A stretch of 64,000 bases of DNA from an uncultured Bartonella sp. (GCF_946479275.1 NZ_CAMLFE010000002.1:348482-412481); one strand, 5' to 3'; positions 36,931 through 46,530 are shown, numbered from the stretch's first letter. The notes: generated by a model not told the origin, from the sequence alone. Numbers and translations: made by a program.

Positions 36931-37368
36931 ATGAAAAGCGATACAGGCGAACTTTTTATCAGTGCGAAAATCCGCATACGCGAAAGCGATATAGCGGAAA
37001 GTTTCATTCGTGCTTCGGGACCTGGAGGGCAGAATGTCAACAAGGTTGCCACGGCTGTCCAATTACGTTTTTTTGCTTATCGGGCAGGCCTTCCCCACGA
37101 TATATTCACCCGCCTCATAAAATTGTCCGGACAAAAAGCAACGAAAGAGGGCGAAATTCTCATTGAAGCATCGCGTTTTCGTTTGCAGGAAAAAAACCGG
37201 CAAGATGCGCGTGCAAGACTTGTTTCACTTATTAAAAAAGCGGCTGAACCACCGCCGCCAAAACGGCGTAAAACCAAACCGACCAAAGGTTCGATTGAAC
37301 GAAGATTGAAAGCCAAAAACATTCGTTCGGAAGTGAAAAAGACTCGTTCAAAAGTAACTCCTGATTGA
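36931..37368 (+). CDS. arfB: Ribosome-rescue hydrolase ArfB
   Basis: 145-aa release-factor-like protein that frees stalled ribosomes by hydrolysing peptidyl-tRNA without a stop codon. The catalytic GGQ is in RASGPGGQNVNKVATAVQLRF. After the catalytic domain (about 1-105) comes a lysine/arginine-rich tail (PPPKRRKTKPTKG ... VKKTRSK) which in ArfB enters the empty mRNA channel. Full length. Monocistronic, just after the pckA terminator. Confidence 0.94.
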   Translation: MKSDTGELFISAKIRIRESDIAESFIRASGPGGQNVNKVATAVQLRFFAYRAGLPHDIFTRLIKLSGQKATKEGEILIEASRFRLQEKNRQDARARLVSLIKKAAEPPPPKRRKTKPTKGSIERRLKAKNIRSEVKKTRSKVTPD

Positions 37369-37486
37369 AATTTAAATTCCTGCTCTATGTCTTTCATTGA
37401 AAGACGGAACACGGGTTTCCGCTCTAACGATGTGCCGCTCCCCCTTCAAAAGGGCAAGACGCGCATTTTCTTGAAAGGAGAATGCA

Positions 37487-38014
37487 ATGGGACTTTTTAA
37501 TTTCGTAAAATCGGTTGGTGAAAAACTTGGCCTCGGGGAACAAGCCCCTGACGCGCAAAGCATTAAAACAGCTTTGGATGGCCTTAATCTTGGAACAGAA
37601 AACGTCAAAGTTGCGGTCGAGAATGGCAAAGCAATTCTGACCGGCGCTGTCAAAGATCAGGCAACACTTGAAAAAGCAATTCTTGCCGTTGGCAACCTTC
37701 ACAGCATTGAATCGGTCAATACCGATAATCTCAAAGTAGAGAATGGCCAAAAATCGGCAAGCAACCAAACGGCACAAGCGGGCACTTCGCAAACCTCTTC
37801 GGCCTCTCAACCGTCAGCTTCACAACCGGCAGAACCACATTTTTACGAAGTGAAAAAGGGTGACACTTTGTGGAAAATTGCTGAAGAAGTTTACGGAAAA
37901 GGTCATGGCGACAAAAACAAGATTATTTTCGAAGCAAATAAACCTATGTTGAAATCGCCTGAAAAAATCTTCCCCGGCCAAAAGCTTCGCATTCCCGACC
38001 TTAATCAGGCCTGA
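37487..38014 (+). CDS. BON-LysM domain protein (YgaU/Kbp-like)
   Basis: 175 aa. N-terminal BON domain at about 20-90 (AVENGKAILTGAVKDQATLEKAIL), a Ser/Gln/Ala linker, then a LysM domain at about 120-172 (YEVKKGDTLWKIAEEVYG ... ILPGQ-type end FPGQKLRIPDL). Starts at ATG 37487 after AAGGAG. E. coli Kbp of the same architecture binds K+ in the cytoplasm; there is no signal peptide here either. Role by analogy only. Confidence 0.9.
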   Translation: MGLFNFVKSVGEKLGLGEQAPDAQSIKTALDGLNLGTENVKVAVENGKAILTGAVKDQATLEKAILAVGNLHSIESVNTDNLKVENGQKSASNQTAQAGTSQTSSASQPSASQPAEPHFYEVKKGDTLWKIAEEVYGKGHGDKNKIIFEANKPMLKSPEKIFPGQKLRIPDLNQA

Positions 38015-38046
38015 TCATTTTTTTATCCACCACACCCCTCCCGCGC

Positions 38047-38143
38047 ATCCCGAAAAGTGTGAAGCGGTTTTCGGATAAGATGCGTGGGCACTCAAAACTT
38101 ATCCCGAAAAGTGTGAAGCGGTTTTTGGGATTAGACGCGTGGG
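38047..38143. repeat. Two tandem copies of a 42-43 bp stem-forming repeat
   Basis: Copy 1 (38047-38088) and copy 2 (38101-38143), period 54, both beginning ATCCCGAAAAGTGTGAAGCG and ending GCGTGGG. Each can fold (CCGAAAA/TTTTCGG), and the copies differ in a way that keeps the stem. The core resembles the CCGAAAACCGCTTCACACTTTTCGG-type words scattered between genes in Rhizobiales. A diverged copy may exist near 46873. Confidence 0.75.
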
Positions 38144-38204
38144 TAGTCTTCCCCCCTGCCCGACAAGTCTGTAAATCTTGTCGCACAGGATAGCCGGAGA
38201 CTAC
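38143..38204. repeat. Nested 62-base inverted-repeat element
   Basis: Three coaxial stems: GTAGTCT-CC / GGAGACTAC outside, CCTG/CAGG in the middle, CGACAAG/CTTGTCG around a 9-base loop. The element directly abuts copy 2 of the direct repeat and may be its third module. Could be a mobile intergenic repeat or a structured RNA; no T run follows. Confidence 0.6.
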
Positions 38205-38644
38205 AGGTGGAAAGCGTGGAGCGATTTTTAAAAAAGCTTTATGGAAATCGCACATCTTTAAAAAATTATCCAATCCAGTTTTTCAAAGATCGAGGCAAGC
38301 ATTCTCGCAAATTTTCTTAAGGCCAACAAAAGTTGGCCTTAATGATCAGTGTTGATAATTTGTTTTTCCCACACAATAGCCGGATTTTTTCCGTCATTTG
38401 CGACATGAAAATTTGCCTGACGTGGCGGGAAAATAGAAGGCTCTCATCAAGCGTATTTATTCAGACTTTATATCACTTTTACTATCCTTTGATTGCTTAT
38501 AAAAAACCTTACAAACAATTTGTCCGTTTGCTGCTCGGACCTTTATGCGGCGTTTTCGAAGAGACTATATCGGCCCGAAGATCGGGCAAGGCGAATTATA
38601 GTCACCATCTTGAAGAGCCGTCACAGTCCGTTTATTTTTAAAGG

Positions 38645-39256
38645 ATGGATTTTTATGGCTTTGATTATTTTCCGAACTATTTCGATCGCACCGATCAGGA
38701 AAAACTGATTGATGAGGTGAGAGAAATCGTCCGGCAAGCGCCATTATTTGTTCCCAGAATGCCTAAAACCGGAAAGCCGATGAGTGTCCGGCAAACCAAT
38801 TGCGGAAAACTCGGCTGGGTCACTGATAAAGAGCGCGGCTATCGCTATCAGGAAACACATCCTCAAACGCAAAAACCATGGCCGGAAATTCCCCGACAAC
38901 TCCGGGAGTTATGGCAAAAATTATCCGGATTTGACGCTCCGCCGGAAGCCTGCCTCATCAACTTTTATGCGCCGGACGCACGCATGGGAATGCATCAGGA
39001 CAAGGATGAGGGAGAACTTGCCGCTCCTGTCATCTCGATATCTCTGGGCGATACGTGTCTCTTTCGTGTCGGAACGCCAGTCAAAGGCGGAAAAACCCAT
39101 TCATTACGGTTGAATAGCGGCGATGTTATTTTATTTGGCGGCGATATGCGTCTTGCTTTTCATGGGGTTGACCGGATTTATCCGGAAACTTCTACACTTT
39201 TGAAAGTTCCCGGCCGTATCAATCTGACGTTACGGCGTATTACGCCTGTCGGGTAA
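38645..39256 (+). CDS. alkB: Alpha-ketoglutarate-dependent DNA repair dioxygenase AlkB
   Basis: 203-aa Fe(II)/2-oxoglutarate enzyme that removes 1-methyladenine and 3-methylcytosine. The iron triad is His-x-Asp in MGMHQDKDEGE and the distal His in LAFHGVDRI; the 2-oxoglutarate Arg motif is GRINLTLRRI. Ribosome binding site AAAGGA sits just before ATG 38645. Separated from ada by 30 kb, but functionally its partner in the adaptive response. Confidence 0.95.
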   Translation: MDFYGFDYFPNYFDRTDQEKLIDEVREIVRQAPLFVPRMPKTGKPMSVRQTNCGKLGWVTDKERGYRYQETHPQTQKPWPEIPRQLRELWQKLSGFDAPPEACLINFYAPDARMGMHQDKDEGELAAPVISISLGDTCLFRVGTPVKGGKTHSLRLNSGDVILFGGDMRLAFHGVDRIYPETSTLLKVPGRINLTLRRITPVG

Positions 39257-39386
39257 AATGGAAATATTGCTGGAAAGGCTTTTTTCCTGAAAGAAACCTC
39301 TTGCCTATCATGGAATAGCGTTTCACGTGAAAACTTTTCGCGGCAATGGCTTTAAAGGAAGTCAATCAAAAAGCTTTATAAACAAA

Positions 39387-39414
39387 AATGCGTGACGGAT
39401 TTCCGCCACGCATT
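39387..39414 (-). terminator. Terminator after the copper chaperone gene (bidirectional)
   Basis: Stem AATGCGTG-CGGA / TCCG-CACGCATT (39387-39399, 39402-39414) with a 2-base loop; on the minus strand it is followed by TTTTGTTT, and on the plus strand by TTATG, so it may also serve alkB. Confidence 0.8.
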
Positions 39415-39452
39415 TTATGTGTCTTCAGAACTTTAATTCTGAAAGCTGTTTT

Positions 39453-39992
39453 TTAATGATGATGTTCTTCATGATTGGCAGGCATTGAATCGGGTGCTTG
39501 TGCGCCAATGCCGGAAACAGTAAAGACAACATCGACAGTGCCGGCTTTCTCAAAAACCATTTTTGCCTTGAACTCGTCACCCTTGTTCAAGGTTTTATCG
39601 AGATCCATAAACATAACGTGGAAGCTGCCCGGTTTGAATTCGACTGTTCCACCGGCCGGAATGACCACGCCATCCGCCTGATGACGCATTTTCATGACAC
39701 CGTCAGCCATTTCCATGGAATGGATTTGTGCTTTGTCGGACAATTCCGATGATAGAGACACCAGCCTATCGGCTTCTTTACCATGGTTGACAATGGTAAA
39801 GAAACCACCTGCAACTTTTGCCCCGTTCGGGGTTGCGCGTGCCCACACATTGGTAATTTCGATATCACCAATTTTATAATCGTTGGCAAAAGCATTATTC
39901 ATTGAGACCGATAATAACAAACAGGCAAAAGCTGCCATAACAGCAAAGCTTGCCTTGACCAAAATCGAGCATTTTTGAAAAGCGTAAGACAT
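39453..39992 (-). CDS. Periplasmic copper chaperone PCu(A)C
   Basis: 179 aa from ATG 39992 after CAGGAG; the track's 253-aa version begins far upstream without support. Signal peptide ILVKASFAVMAAFACLLLSVSMNNAFA. The Cu(I) site H-x-M...M...H-x-M is visible as IHSMEMADGVMKMRH and GSFHVMFMDL. These proteins deliver copper to cytochrome oxidase. The tail NHEEHHH may add metal affinity. A Cys-rich small exported protein is 120 bases upstream. Confidence 0.92.
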   Translation of the reverse strand: MSYAFQKCSILVKASFAVMAAFACLLLSVSMNNAFANDYKIGDIEITNVWARATPNGAKVAGGFFTIVNHGKEADRLVSLSSELSDKAQIHSMEMADGVMKMRHQADGVVIPAGGTVEFKPGSFHVMFMDLDKTLNKGDEFKAKMVFEKAGTVDVVFTVSGIGAQAPDSMPANHEEHHH

Positions 39993-40111
39993 ATATAACT
40001 CCTGATATTTAAAATATGAATTCGTATTGAAGATGTTTATGGCCATTTGCCAACGATCTTTTCTCAGTTCGATGAACGGAATTGGAAATTGGCAAATGAT
40101 GGTAAATCGGC

Positions 40112-40477
40112 TCAGGAAATTATATGGGGCGGCGAGCGTGCATCGTAAACAAATGACGGTCGTTCGCAGGGTAGCAACAAAACCCGAATGAGAACCATCG
40201 CCTCGCTTGAACACTTGGATATTTCAAGAACAATATTAACCGGTGTTGATATTTGAAGTGCAGCAGAAAGAATACATCCGCCGATACAACAAGCAGGGAC
40301 ATGGAAATGACCTTGGACTGAACGATCTTTTCCTGCTGGGGACGCGCAAATAACGCCGCCGTAAGCATCACGAACAGCGTATTCACCAAGTACACCGGCT
40401 TTTGCCATGACAAGTGATTGAATTGTCATCACGGCAACGAGCACAAATATAAAAAATTGATGCTTTACCGACTGCAT
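40112..40477 (-). CDS. Small exported Cys-rich protein, possibly DUF2946-like
   Basis: 121 aa. N-terminal hydrophobic signal or anchor (FFIFVLVAVMTIQSLVMAKA), then AYGGVICASPAG and a Cys cluster HFHVPACCIGGCILSAA. This resembles the small DUF2946-type proteins often found beside copper chaperones, but the match is weak. The C-terminus is not recognised and may be unstructured. Same strand and just before the PCu(A)C gene, so a copper-related role is plausible. Confidence 0.5.
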   Translation of the reverse strand: MQSVKHQFFIFVLVAVMTIQSLVMAKAGVLGEYAVRDAYGGVICASPAGKDRSVQGHFHVPACCIGGCILSAALQISTPVNIVLEISKCSSEAMVLIRVLLLPCERPSFVYDARSPPHIIS

Positions 40478-40520
40478 CCGCTGACCCGGTGTTCCCTCGC
40501 CATCTTCATGGTTAAGAGGT

Positions 40521-40757
40521 CTAGAATGCAGTAAAAGTAAGCGTTGTCAAAGACCGCGTAATACCGGGTATATCAAGAATATTGTCATTGATGAATTTAC
40601 CTATATCCTTGCCTTCTTCGATGTAGATTTTTGCCAGAAGCTCGAATTCACCACTTGTGGAATAGAGTTCCGAAACGATCTCGCGCTCATAAAGTATGTC
40701 GGCAACATCGTAAGCTGTACCCGGCGCACACTGCAACTGGATAAATATTGGCTTCAT
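40521..40757 (-). CDS. Stand-alone AsnC/Lrp ligand-binding (RAM) domain protein
   Basis: 78 aa from the ATG at 40757, seven bases after GGAG (the track's ATG two codons earlier is too close to it). It matches only the C-terminal effector domain of Lrp/AsnC regulators: KPIFIQLQCAPGTAYDVADIL and GEFELLAKIYIEEGKDIGKFI, ending with IPGITRSLTTLTF. No DNA-binding HTH. Such proteins may bind amino acids and modulate full-length Lrp regulators by mixed assembly; this is inference. Confidence 0.85.
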   Translation of the reverse strand: MKPIFIQLQCAPGTAYDVADILYEREIVSELYSTSGEFELLAKIYIEEGKDIGKFINDNILDIPGITRSLTTLTFTAF

Positions 40758-41203
40758 GTTCATTCTCCTTTAGCCAAACAAACACATGAAATCGAGAAGA
40801 AATCAACATAGTTTCTTCATTCAGGGTATGAAAACGTGTTCATCAAGCGTCTCGCGCTGGAAAATGCGTCTGCGTGCGCTTCAATTTGCAAAAGGATAAT
40901 TTATTAAATGACTTTTTCCGGCTTTTATTGAATTAGATGGAAAAGAAAATAAATATTGTTACCTTTAAAATTTAACATAAATTCTAATATTCATTTTAAA
41001 TTTTAAAACTTATTTTTTATCGTGAAATCAATACAAATGAAATAAAAATTTATAAATAAACATATTTTATATAAATATTATTATGTTAACCGATTTTGAA
41101 TTCCCTATTCATAATTTATAATGAATATTAAAATTTAAAATCAATTGCACCTATTCCCACAATCGTTTATTCTTCGGCTTTCAATGCCGGATAGGGAATT
41201 GCC
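40758..41203. other. AT-rich intergenic region
   Basis: About 445 bases between divergent genes. From about 40920 to 41150 it is strongly A/T-rich, with many TTTAAAATTT-like words similar to the tract near 10.3 kb. No gene, RNA or clear inverted repeat seen. Confidence 0.5.
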
Positions 41204-41791
41204 ATGATACCACCCATTCCTGTGCAACTTTATGTCACGGTAGCAGCCGCCACAGAGCTGACCAACCGTCGTGCAAAAAATCTTGATGGTGATTCAAGTT
41301 CCGACACTCTTGCAGAAACATTCAATGCTGTAACACCAAGCACCTCTTCACAGGCCGAAAATGGCGCACGTCAAGTTGCCAGTCGTTTCAAACCTTTGGA
41401 TAACCGGAAAAGTGCCGAAGAAATCGAGGATGAAGAAGAAAAGCTTCTCTATGTGCTTTCCGAAAAATTCGGTCTTGAAAAACCGCATGGTTTGCCAATT
41501 CAGGAAGCTGCAGCCTATTTGAAAGAAATTCTCTATTCTCCCCGAAATAGTTATGATCTTCGGGCAGTTGAAAAAGACCTCGGATTTGACCTTATCGGTA
41601 TTTCACTCAAAGATTTTCTTGATGCTAGGATTGATAGCGACAGCGATGCAGCCGCGCGTGTAAGCATTGCTCTGAAAGCATTTCTGGACTCGCAAGAAAA
41701 AGAGTTCAAGCAAATGCGTATGAGCGACGACCTTACTGCCGATCCGGAAGACAATCAGGATCCGGGGATATATTCGCCATTCAGGAAATGA
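41204..41791 (+). CDS. Hypothetical protein, unknown family
   Basis: 195 aa starting at ATG 41204 without a strong ribosome binding site (GGGAATTGCC precedes it). An apolar N-terminus (MIPPIPVQLYVTVAAATE) is too short and polar for a clear signal peptide; a Ser/Thr/Ala-rich segment follows, then an acidic helical part (SAEEIEDEEEKLLYVLSEKFG) and helices ending DLIGISLKDFLDA. Codon usage resembles neighbouring genes, which argues that it is real. I do not recognise any domain. Confidence 0.55.
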   Translation: MIPPIPVQLYVTVAAATELTNRRAKNLDGDSSSDTLAETFNAVTPSTSSQAENGARQVASRFKPLDNRKSAEEIEDEEEKLLYVLSEKFGLEKPHGLPIQEAAAYLKEILYSPRNSYDLRAVEKDLGFDLIGISLKDFLDARIDSDSDAAARVSIALKAFLDSQEKEFKQMRMSDDLTADPEDNQDPGIYSPFRK

Positions 41792-41927
41792 TATTTGCTA
41801 ATCGACTAAAATAAATAAATTAAAGAGCCCATTTCGAAATTTCGGATTTAAATTAGGCCGGTATCAGCCGGAATGAATTTCAGCAAATTCAAGTGGTTCA
41901 GTACCCTTTTGGCTTGACCATGTTTCT

Positions 41928-42338
41928 TCAGCCTTTTCTGAAACGGATTCTGGCTGAACGTTCGATTGCCGCAACAGTCAAATCCTCAAGTTCGAACTGG
42001 TCGCGTAAAATTTGTAAGAACATCAATTCTTCCTGCCTGACATCAAGATCGCTTGCCGCAACTTCGACGGCGAGAGCATAAGCAGTATCCCGAAGCTTCG
42101 GAGAAAGTGCTTTGGCGGTTACTTCAAGTATTTGTTCAATTCCATCTTCAAGAGCGAGATAAGAACAACATTTTGCAGCCAGAAGGTCGAGCCGCTTCCG
42201 GTCGAACCCTCTAAAAACCGGAAAACGCGCAACAATTTCGCTCATCAATTCCAGCTCATTGTCGCTCACTGCCGCGTCAGCGGCAGAGGTTGTGACCATA
42301 ATATATATCAATGCTTCTTGTGCTGTCAGTTTTTCCAT
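41928..42338 (-). CDS. TerB-like (TerB-family) protein
   Basis: 136 aa from ATG 42338, which directly follows GGGAGGAAC; the track's longer start is not supported. All-helical with EALIYIMVTTSAADAAVSDNELELM, whose acidic residues match the metal-binding positions of TerB-like domains, and DTAYALAVEVAASDLDVRQEELMFL repeating the same pattern. Family members are linked to stress and tellurite responses, but the domain alone has no settled function. Divergent from lysS. Confidence 0.8.
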   Translation of the reverse strand: MEKLTAQEALIYIMVTTSAADAAVSDNELELMSEIVARFPVFRGFDRKRLDLLAAKCCSYLALEDGIEQILEVTAKALSPKLRDTAYALAVEVAASDLDVRQEELMFLQILRDQFELEDLTVAAIERSARIRFRKG

Positions 42339-42460
42339 CAGTTCCTCCCTTTTACTCTCTTCGTCTATGGTTTTTTCCGCTTTTTTTCTTACAATGATTG
42401 ACGAAAAGCTGTTTGAGCCATAGAGCTTTCTTAAACGATTCAAATTCAGGATAAAACCCC

Positions 42461-44125
42461 ATGGCAACAGACAATTTCGTGGCAGAAAATCTTAATCAGG
42501 ATGTCATTGATGCGGCAGCCGAATCCAGAGCATGGCCGTTCGAAGAAGCGCGCAAGATTGTCAAACGTTACGAAAAAAAGGGCTACCCTGATATGGTGAT
42601 GTTCGAGACGGGTTACGGGCCGTCCGGTTTGCCGCATATCGGCACTTTTGGTGAAGTCGCGCGTACCACAATGGTACGCCATGCTTTCCATGTGTTGACG
42701 GAAAACAAAGTCAAAACCAAACTGTTATGTTTTTCAGATGACATGGATGGATTGCGCAAAGTACCCGAAAATGTACCCAACCGTGCATTGATGGAGACTT
42801 ATCTTGGTAAACCTTTAACGCGGGTGCCCGACCCGTTTACGAAAGATTATCCCTCTTTTGGTGCCGCCAATAATGCGCGGCTTCGCGCTTTTCTTGACCG
42901 TTTCGGCTTCAATTACGAATTTGCCAGCGCGACCGATTATTATACTTCAGGACGTTTCGATGAAACGCTCCTTAAAATGCTTGCCAATTACGATAAGATC
43001 ATGGCTGTCATTGTTCCTACATTAGGTGAAGAACGGCGCGCGACCTATTCGCCATTCTTGCCGATTTCTCCTGTTTCAGGAAAAGTTTTGCAAGTTGCAA
43101 TGATTGCCCATGATGCCAAAAAGGGCACTGTTACCTATATCGAGCCGGAAACCGGTGAAAAAATTGAAACCGAAATCACCGGTGGCAAGGTCAAATGCCA
43201 ATGGAAAGCCGATTGGGCTATGCGCTGGACGGCTTTAGGCATCGACTATGAAATGGCTGGTAAAGATCTGATTGATTCAGTGGCTTTATCTTCAAAAATT
43301 TGTCGTATTCTTGGAGGAACACCTCCGGAAGGCTTTAATTACGAGCTATTTCTGGATGACAAAGGACAGAAGATTTCAAAATCGAAAGGCAATGGCCTGA
43401 CAATTGACGAATGGCTCACCTATGCCCCCACAACAAGCCTTGGCCTTTACATGTACCAGAAACCGAAAACTGCCAAGCGGCTTTATTTCGATGTCATACC
43501 GAAGGCTGTTGACGAATATTACAGTTTTCTTTCAGCCTATCCGAAGCAAAGTTGGAAAGACCGTCTCAACAATCCGGTCTGGCATATGCATAATGGCAAC
43601 CCGCCGGAAGTCGATTTACCCGTACCCTTTGCCATGTTGCTCAATCTGGTCAGTGCATCCAATGCGGAAAATGCCGATGTGTTGTGGGGCTTTATTTCAC
43701 GTTACGCCAAGGGTGCAACACCGCAAAACCAGCCTGAACTTGACAGCCTTGTCGGTTTTGCCATTCGCTATTTCAATGATTTTGTCAAACCGACGAAAAA
43801 ATTCCGTGCACCGGATGCTGTCGAGCGCGAAACTTTGGAAAAAATCGACAAAACGCTGGCAAACTTGCCGAAAGATGCCGATGCCCACACAATCCAGAAT
43901 GCACTTCTCGACATTGGCCGTGTGACAGAACGCTATCAGGACCACAACAAAAAAAGCCCTGACGGGGGGCCCGGCGTTTCTGTTTCATTTTTCCAAATGC
44001 TTTATGAAGTTCTGATCGGTCAGGAACGGGGACCGCGTTTCGGCTCTTTCATTGCTCTTTACGGTATTGATGAAACGCGGGGCTTGATTGCGAAAGCCTT
44101 GGCCGGAAAACTTGTTAACGAATAG
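42461..44125 (+). CDS. lysS: Lysyl-tRNA synthetase, class I
   Basis: 554 aa. This is the archaeal-type class I LysRS found in many alphaproteobacteria, unrelated to the common class II enzyme. The class I HIGH motif is [19 protein letters not shown] and the KMSKS motif [15 protein letters not shown]. Its C-terminal helical anticodon-binding region covers about 370-554. Starts at ATG 42461 after AGGATAAAACCCC. It charges tRNA-Lys. Monocistronic with terminator. Confidence 0.96.
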   Translation: MATDNFVAENLNQDVIDAAAESRAWPFEEARKIVKRYEKKGYPDMVMFETGYGPSGLPHIGTFGEVARTTMVRHAFHVLTENKVKTKLLCFSDDMDGLRKVPENVPNRALMETYLGKPLTRVPDPFTKDYPSFGAANNARLRAFLDRFGFNYEFASATDYYTSGRFDETLLKMLANYDKIMAVIVPTLGEERRATYSPFLPISPVSGKVLQVAMIAHDAKKGTVTYIEPETGEKIETEITGGKVKCQWKADWAMRWTALGIDYEMAGKDLIDSVALSSKICRILGGTPPEGFNYELFLDDKGQKISKSKGNGLTIDEWLTYAPTTSLGLYMYQKPKTAKRLYFDVIPKAVDEYYSFLSAYPKQSWKDRLNNPVWHMHNGNPPEVDLPVPFAMLLNLVSASNAENADVLWGFISRYAKGATPQNQPELDSLVGFAIRYFNDFVKPTKKFRAPDAVERETLEKIDKTLANLPKDADAHTIQNALLDIGRVTERYQDHNKKSPDGGPGVSVSFFQMLYEVLIGQERGPRFGSFIALYGIDETRGLIAKALAGKLVNE

Positions 44126-44139
44126 AAGAGGTCGAAACT

Positions 44140-44177
44140 CATCTTAAAAAAGGGGCTATTCACCCCCTTTCAAGATG
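44140..44177 (+). terminator. Hairpin terminator after lysS
   Basis: CATCTT/AAGATG outer arms enclose AAAGGGG/CCCCTTT, all within 44140-44177, starting 15 bases after the lysS stop and followed by ATTTTG. The weak T run makes the call moderate. Confidence 0.6.
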
Positions 44178-44372
44178 ATTTTGAAACAATCCGGTACAAT
44201 TCTCGCAGTCAAGTTTTAAGCTTGTCGCCAGTTTGTTGAAAATTTTAGACAAAGGACACAAATTCCTCACTCTTTTTTAAAAAAAGAGGTAAAAGAAGCG
44301 GAATTTTATTGTCGACCGGCCGGTTATAAAAATAAACGGGTCGCACGGATAACGAAGTAACAGGAGTGAGTT

Positions 44373-45947
44373 ATGAACGAGGCACAAGAGGTCGCGCGGC
44401 GCCGCACATTTGCTATTATCGCGCACCCTGATGCCGGTAAGACAACCTTGACCGAAAAATTGTTGCTGTTCGGTGGTGCCATCCAGCTTGCAGGTGAAGT
44501 CAAGGCCAAGAAAGACCGTATCCAGACGCGTTCCGACTGGATGAAAATCGAACGCGAGCGCGGCATTTCGGTTGTCACCTCGGTTATGACATTTGAATAT
44601 GAAGATCATATATTCAATCTGCTTGATACACCGGGGCACGAAGACTTTGCCGATGATACCTACCGCACACTGACGGCTGTCGATAGCGCTGTCATGGTTC
44701 TTGATGGAGCGCGCGGTATTGAACCCAGAACATTGAAGCTTTTTGAAGTCTGTCGTATGCGCGACATTCCGATTGTGACGTTCGTTAACAAAATGGATCG
44801 GGAGGCACTGGATCCATTAGAGATATTGGACGAGATTGAAGACAAGCTTGCGCTTGATACTGCCCCTATTACGTGGCCTATCGGCTCGGGTAAAAATTTC
44901 GCAGGAAGTTTTGATCTTCATAACAACCTTGTTCGCCAGAAAGACGAGGAAAAAACTCCGCGCTCTGTCAGCGGGCCTGAAGAAGCAGCCCTATTGCTGC
45001 CCGAACATGATCGTGCTGCTTTTGTCGAAGGCGTTGTTCTTGCGCGTGACGCATGTAAAAAATTTGACTTGAAATCGTTCCGTGAAGGCCAAATGACACC
45101 GGTCTATTTCGGTTCAGCGTTGAAGAATTATGGTGTGCGTGATCTTATCGACGCTCTGGTTGCCTATGGGCCAAGTCCGCGGGCGCAAGTTGCAGATACG
45201 CGCATTGTCGAGGCGACAGAGCCGAAAATGACCGGCTTTGTTTTTAAAATCCAAGCCAATATGGACCCAAATCACCGCGATCGCATCGCATTTTTACGTG
45301 TTTGTTCGGGAATTCTATCCCGCGGCATGAAAGCAAAACTTGTGCGCACCGGTAAACCCATGACGTTATCAACGCCACAATTTTTCTTTGCCCGCTCCCG
45401 CCAGATTGCCGATGAAGCCTATGCCGGCGATGTTGTAGGAATACCCAATCATGGAACATTACGCATTGGCGATACGCTGACAGAAGGCGAAGACATTCTT
45501 TTCAAAGGCGTTCCGAATTTTGCTCCGGAAATTTTGCGTCGTGTTCGTCTGGGTGACCCGATGAAGGCAAAGAAGCTTAAAGAAGCCTTGCAACAAATGG
45601 CCGAAGAAGGTGTTGTTCAGCTCTTTATGCCTGATGATGGTTCGCCGTCGATTGTCGGTGTTATCGGTGCTTTGCAAATTGATGTTCTGACCGAGCGTCT
45701 CAAAGTCGAATATTCTCTTCCCGTCGGTTTTGAACCGGCACGCTTTACTGTATGCCGCTGGATTTCGGCCGATAACAAAGAGGATCTCGAGAAATTTGTT
45801 GCGACACACCGTGATGCTATTGCATCCGATCTCGACGGCGATCCGGTATTTCTCGCAGAAAACAATTTTTCGCTCAATTACGAAGCGGAACGGTCTCCGA
45901 AAATCAAAATCGCAACAATTAAAGACTACCAGATACGCAGCAAATAA
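44373..45947 (+). CDS. prfC: Peptide chain release factor 3
   Basis: 524-aa translational GTPase that recycles RF1/RF2 after peptide release. G1 AIIAHPDAGKTTLTEK, G2 region RERGISVVTSV, G3 LLDTPGHEDF and G4 FVNKMDRE are intact; domains II and III follow (about 290-524), ending with YQIRSK. Start ATG 44373 lies a few bases after AGGAG. Stand-alone gene. Confidence 0.97.
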   Translation: MNEAQEVARRRTFAIIAHPDAGKTTLTEKLLLFGGAIQLAGEVKAKKDRIQTRSDWMKIERERGISVVTSVMTFEYEDHIFNLLDTPGHEDFADDTYRTLTAVDSAVMVLDGARGIEPRTLKLFEVCRMRDIPIVTFVNKMDREALDPLEILDEIEDKLALDTAPITWPIGSGKNFAGSFDLHNNLVRQKDEEKTPRSVSGPEEAALLLPEHDRAAFVEGVVLARDACKKFDLKSFREGQMTPVYFGSALKNYGVRDLIDALVAYGPSPRAQVADTRIVEATEPKMTGFVFKIQANMDPNHRDRIAFLRVCSGILSRGMKAKLVRTGKPMTLSTPQFFFARSRQIADEAYAGDVVGIPNHGTLRIGDTLTEGEDILFKGVPNFAPEILRRVRLGDPMKAKKLKEALQQMAEEGVVQLFMPDDGSPSIVGVIGALQIDVLTERLKVEYSLPVGFEPARFTVCRWISADNKEDLEKFVATHRDAIASDLDGDPVFLAENNFSLNYEAERSPKIKIATIKDYQIRSK

Positions 45948-46161
45948 ATATTCATAATTGCGAAGTTATTTATAGATAAAATGACCGTTCTCTGTTCTGT
46001 TTTCTAGTCGGTTACTTGTATTATTGAAATATAAATTTGGTAGCGGGATTTTTGTTCTGACGCCATTCGGGATTTCGTGTCACGCTTTACTGGATGGCTC
46101 TCCCGCAAAAACAATGTCAATCGAACGGAATGATTGGCATTGTCAGTCCTCTCTTAATAAA

Positions 46162-46530
46162 TCAGCGCCGATTGCAGTTTTTCATTGCTCTTATAAATTC
46201 TTCAAAATTGATATCCAGAAAGTCCAGAAGTGTCATCAGCCGTGAAACGGCAATGCGATCTGCTCCTTTTTCATATTTTTGAATTTGCTGCGGTGTGATA
46301 CCCGCAACGGCTGCCAATTCCGTTTGAGTTACGCCGTTTTTTTTACGGAATTGGCGTAACAACCCGCCTATTTTTTGGTCACTCTGGGTTTCATTAAATT
46401 TCAACGTTTGAATATTTTCAGAGGAAATGTTACCGCCATTTTCCATATGATTCACCATCAACTCATCCCAATAAATTTTTCTTTCAATCTCCTGTTTCGG
46501 GCAATCACACACAAGTTCTATAAAAAACAT
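46162..46530 (-). CDS. XRE-family helix-turn-helix regulator
   Basis: About 122 aa; the exact start is uncertain (internal ATGs near residues 25 and 29 are possible, none with a convincing ribosome binding site). The HTH_3 domain covers about 55-118: IGGLLRQFRKKNGVTQTELAAVAGITPQQIQKYEKG, then RIAVSRLMTLLDFLDINFEEF. The N-terminal half is low in recognisable structure. Targets unknown; the inverted repeats in the 570-base gap upstream could be its own operator. Confidence 0.85.
   Translation of the reverse strand: MFFIELVCDCPKQEIERKIYWDELMVNHMENGGNISSENIQTLKFNETQSDQKIGGLLRQFRKKNGVTQTELAAVAGITPQQIQKYEKGADRIAVSRLMTLLDFLDINFEEFIRAMKNCNRR

Larger units (their letters stand above)
38015..38644. 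other. Intergenic region before alkB with a repeat element
   Basis: About 630 bases. Its left third contains two direct copies of a Rhizobiales-type repeat and a nested hairpin (annotated separately). The rest is spacer; a 102-codon ORF (38333-38641) ends four bases before alkB but has no family match and is not supported. Confidence 0.5.

Noticed and set aside
38047-38143. Direct repeats as a CRISPR array
   Set aside because: Only two copies, separated by about 12 bases, no spacer of regular length and no cas genes in the window.
38333-38641. 102-codon plus-strand ORF just before alkB
   Set aside because: No recognisable domain or good start signal; the stop four bases before alkB is likely chance.
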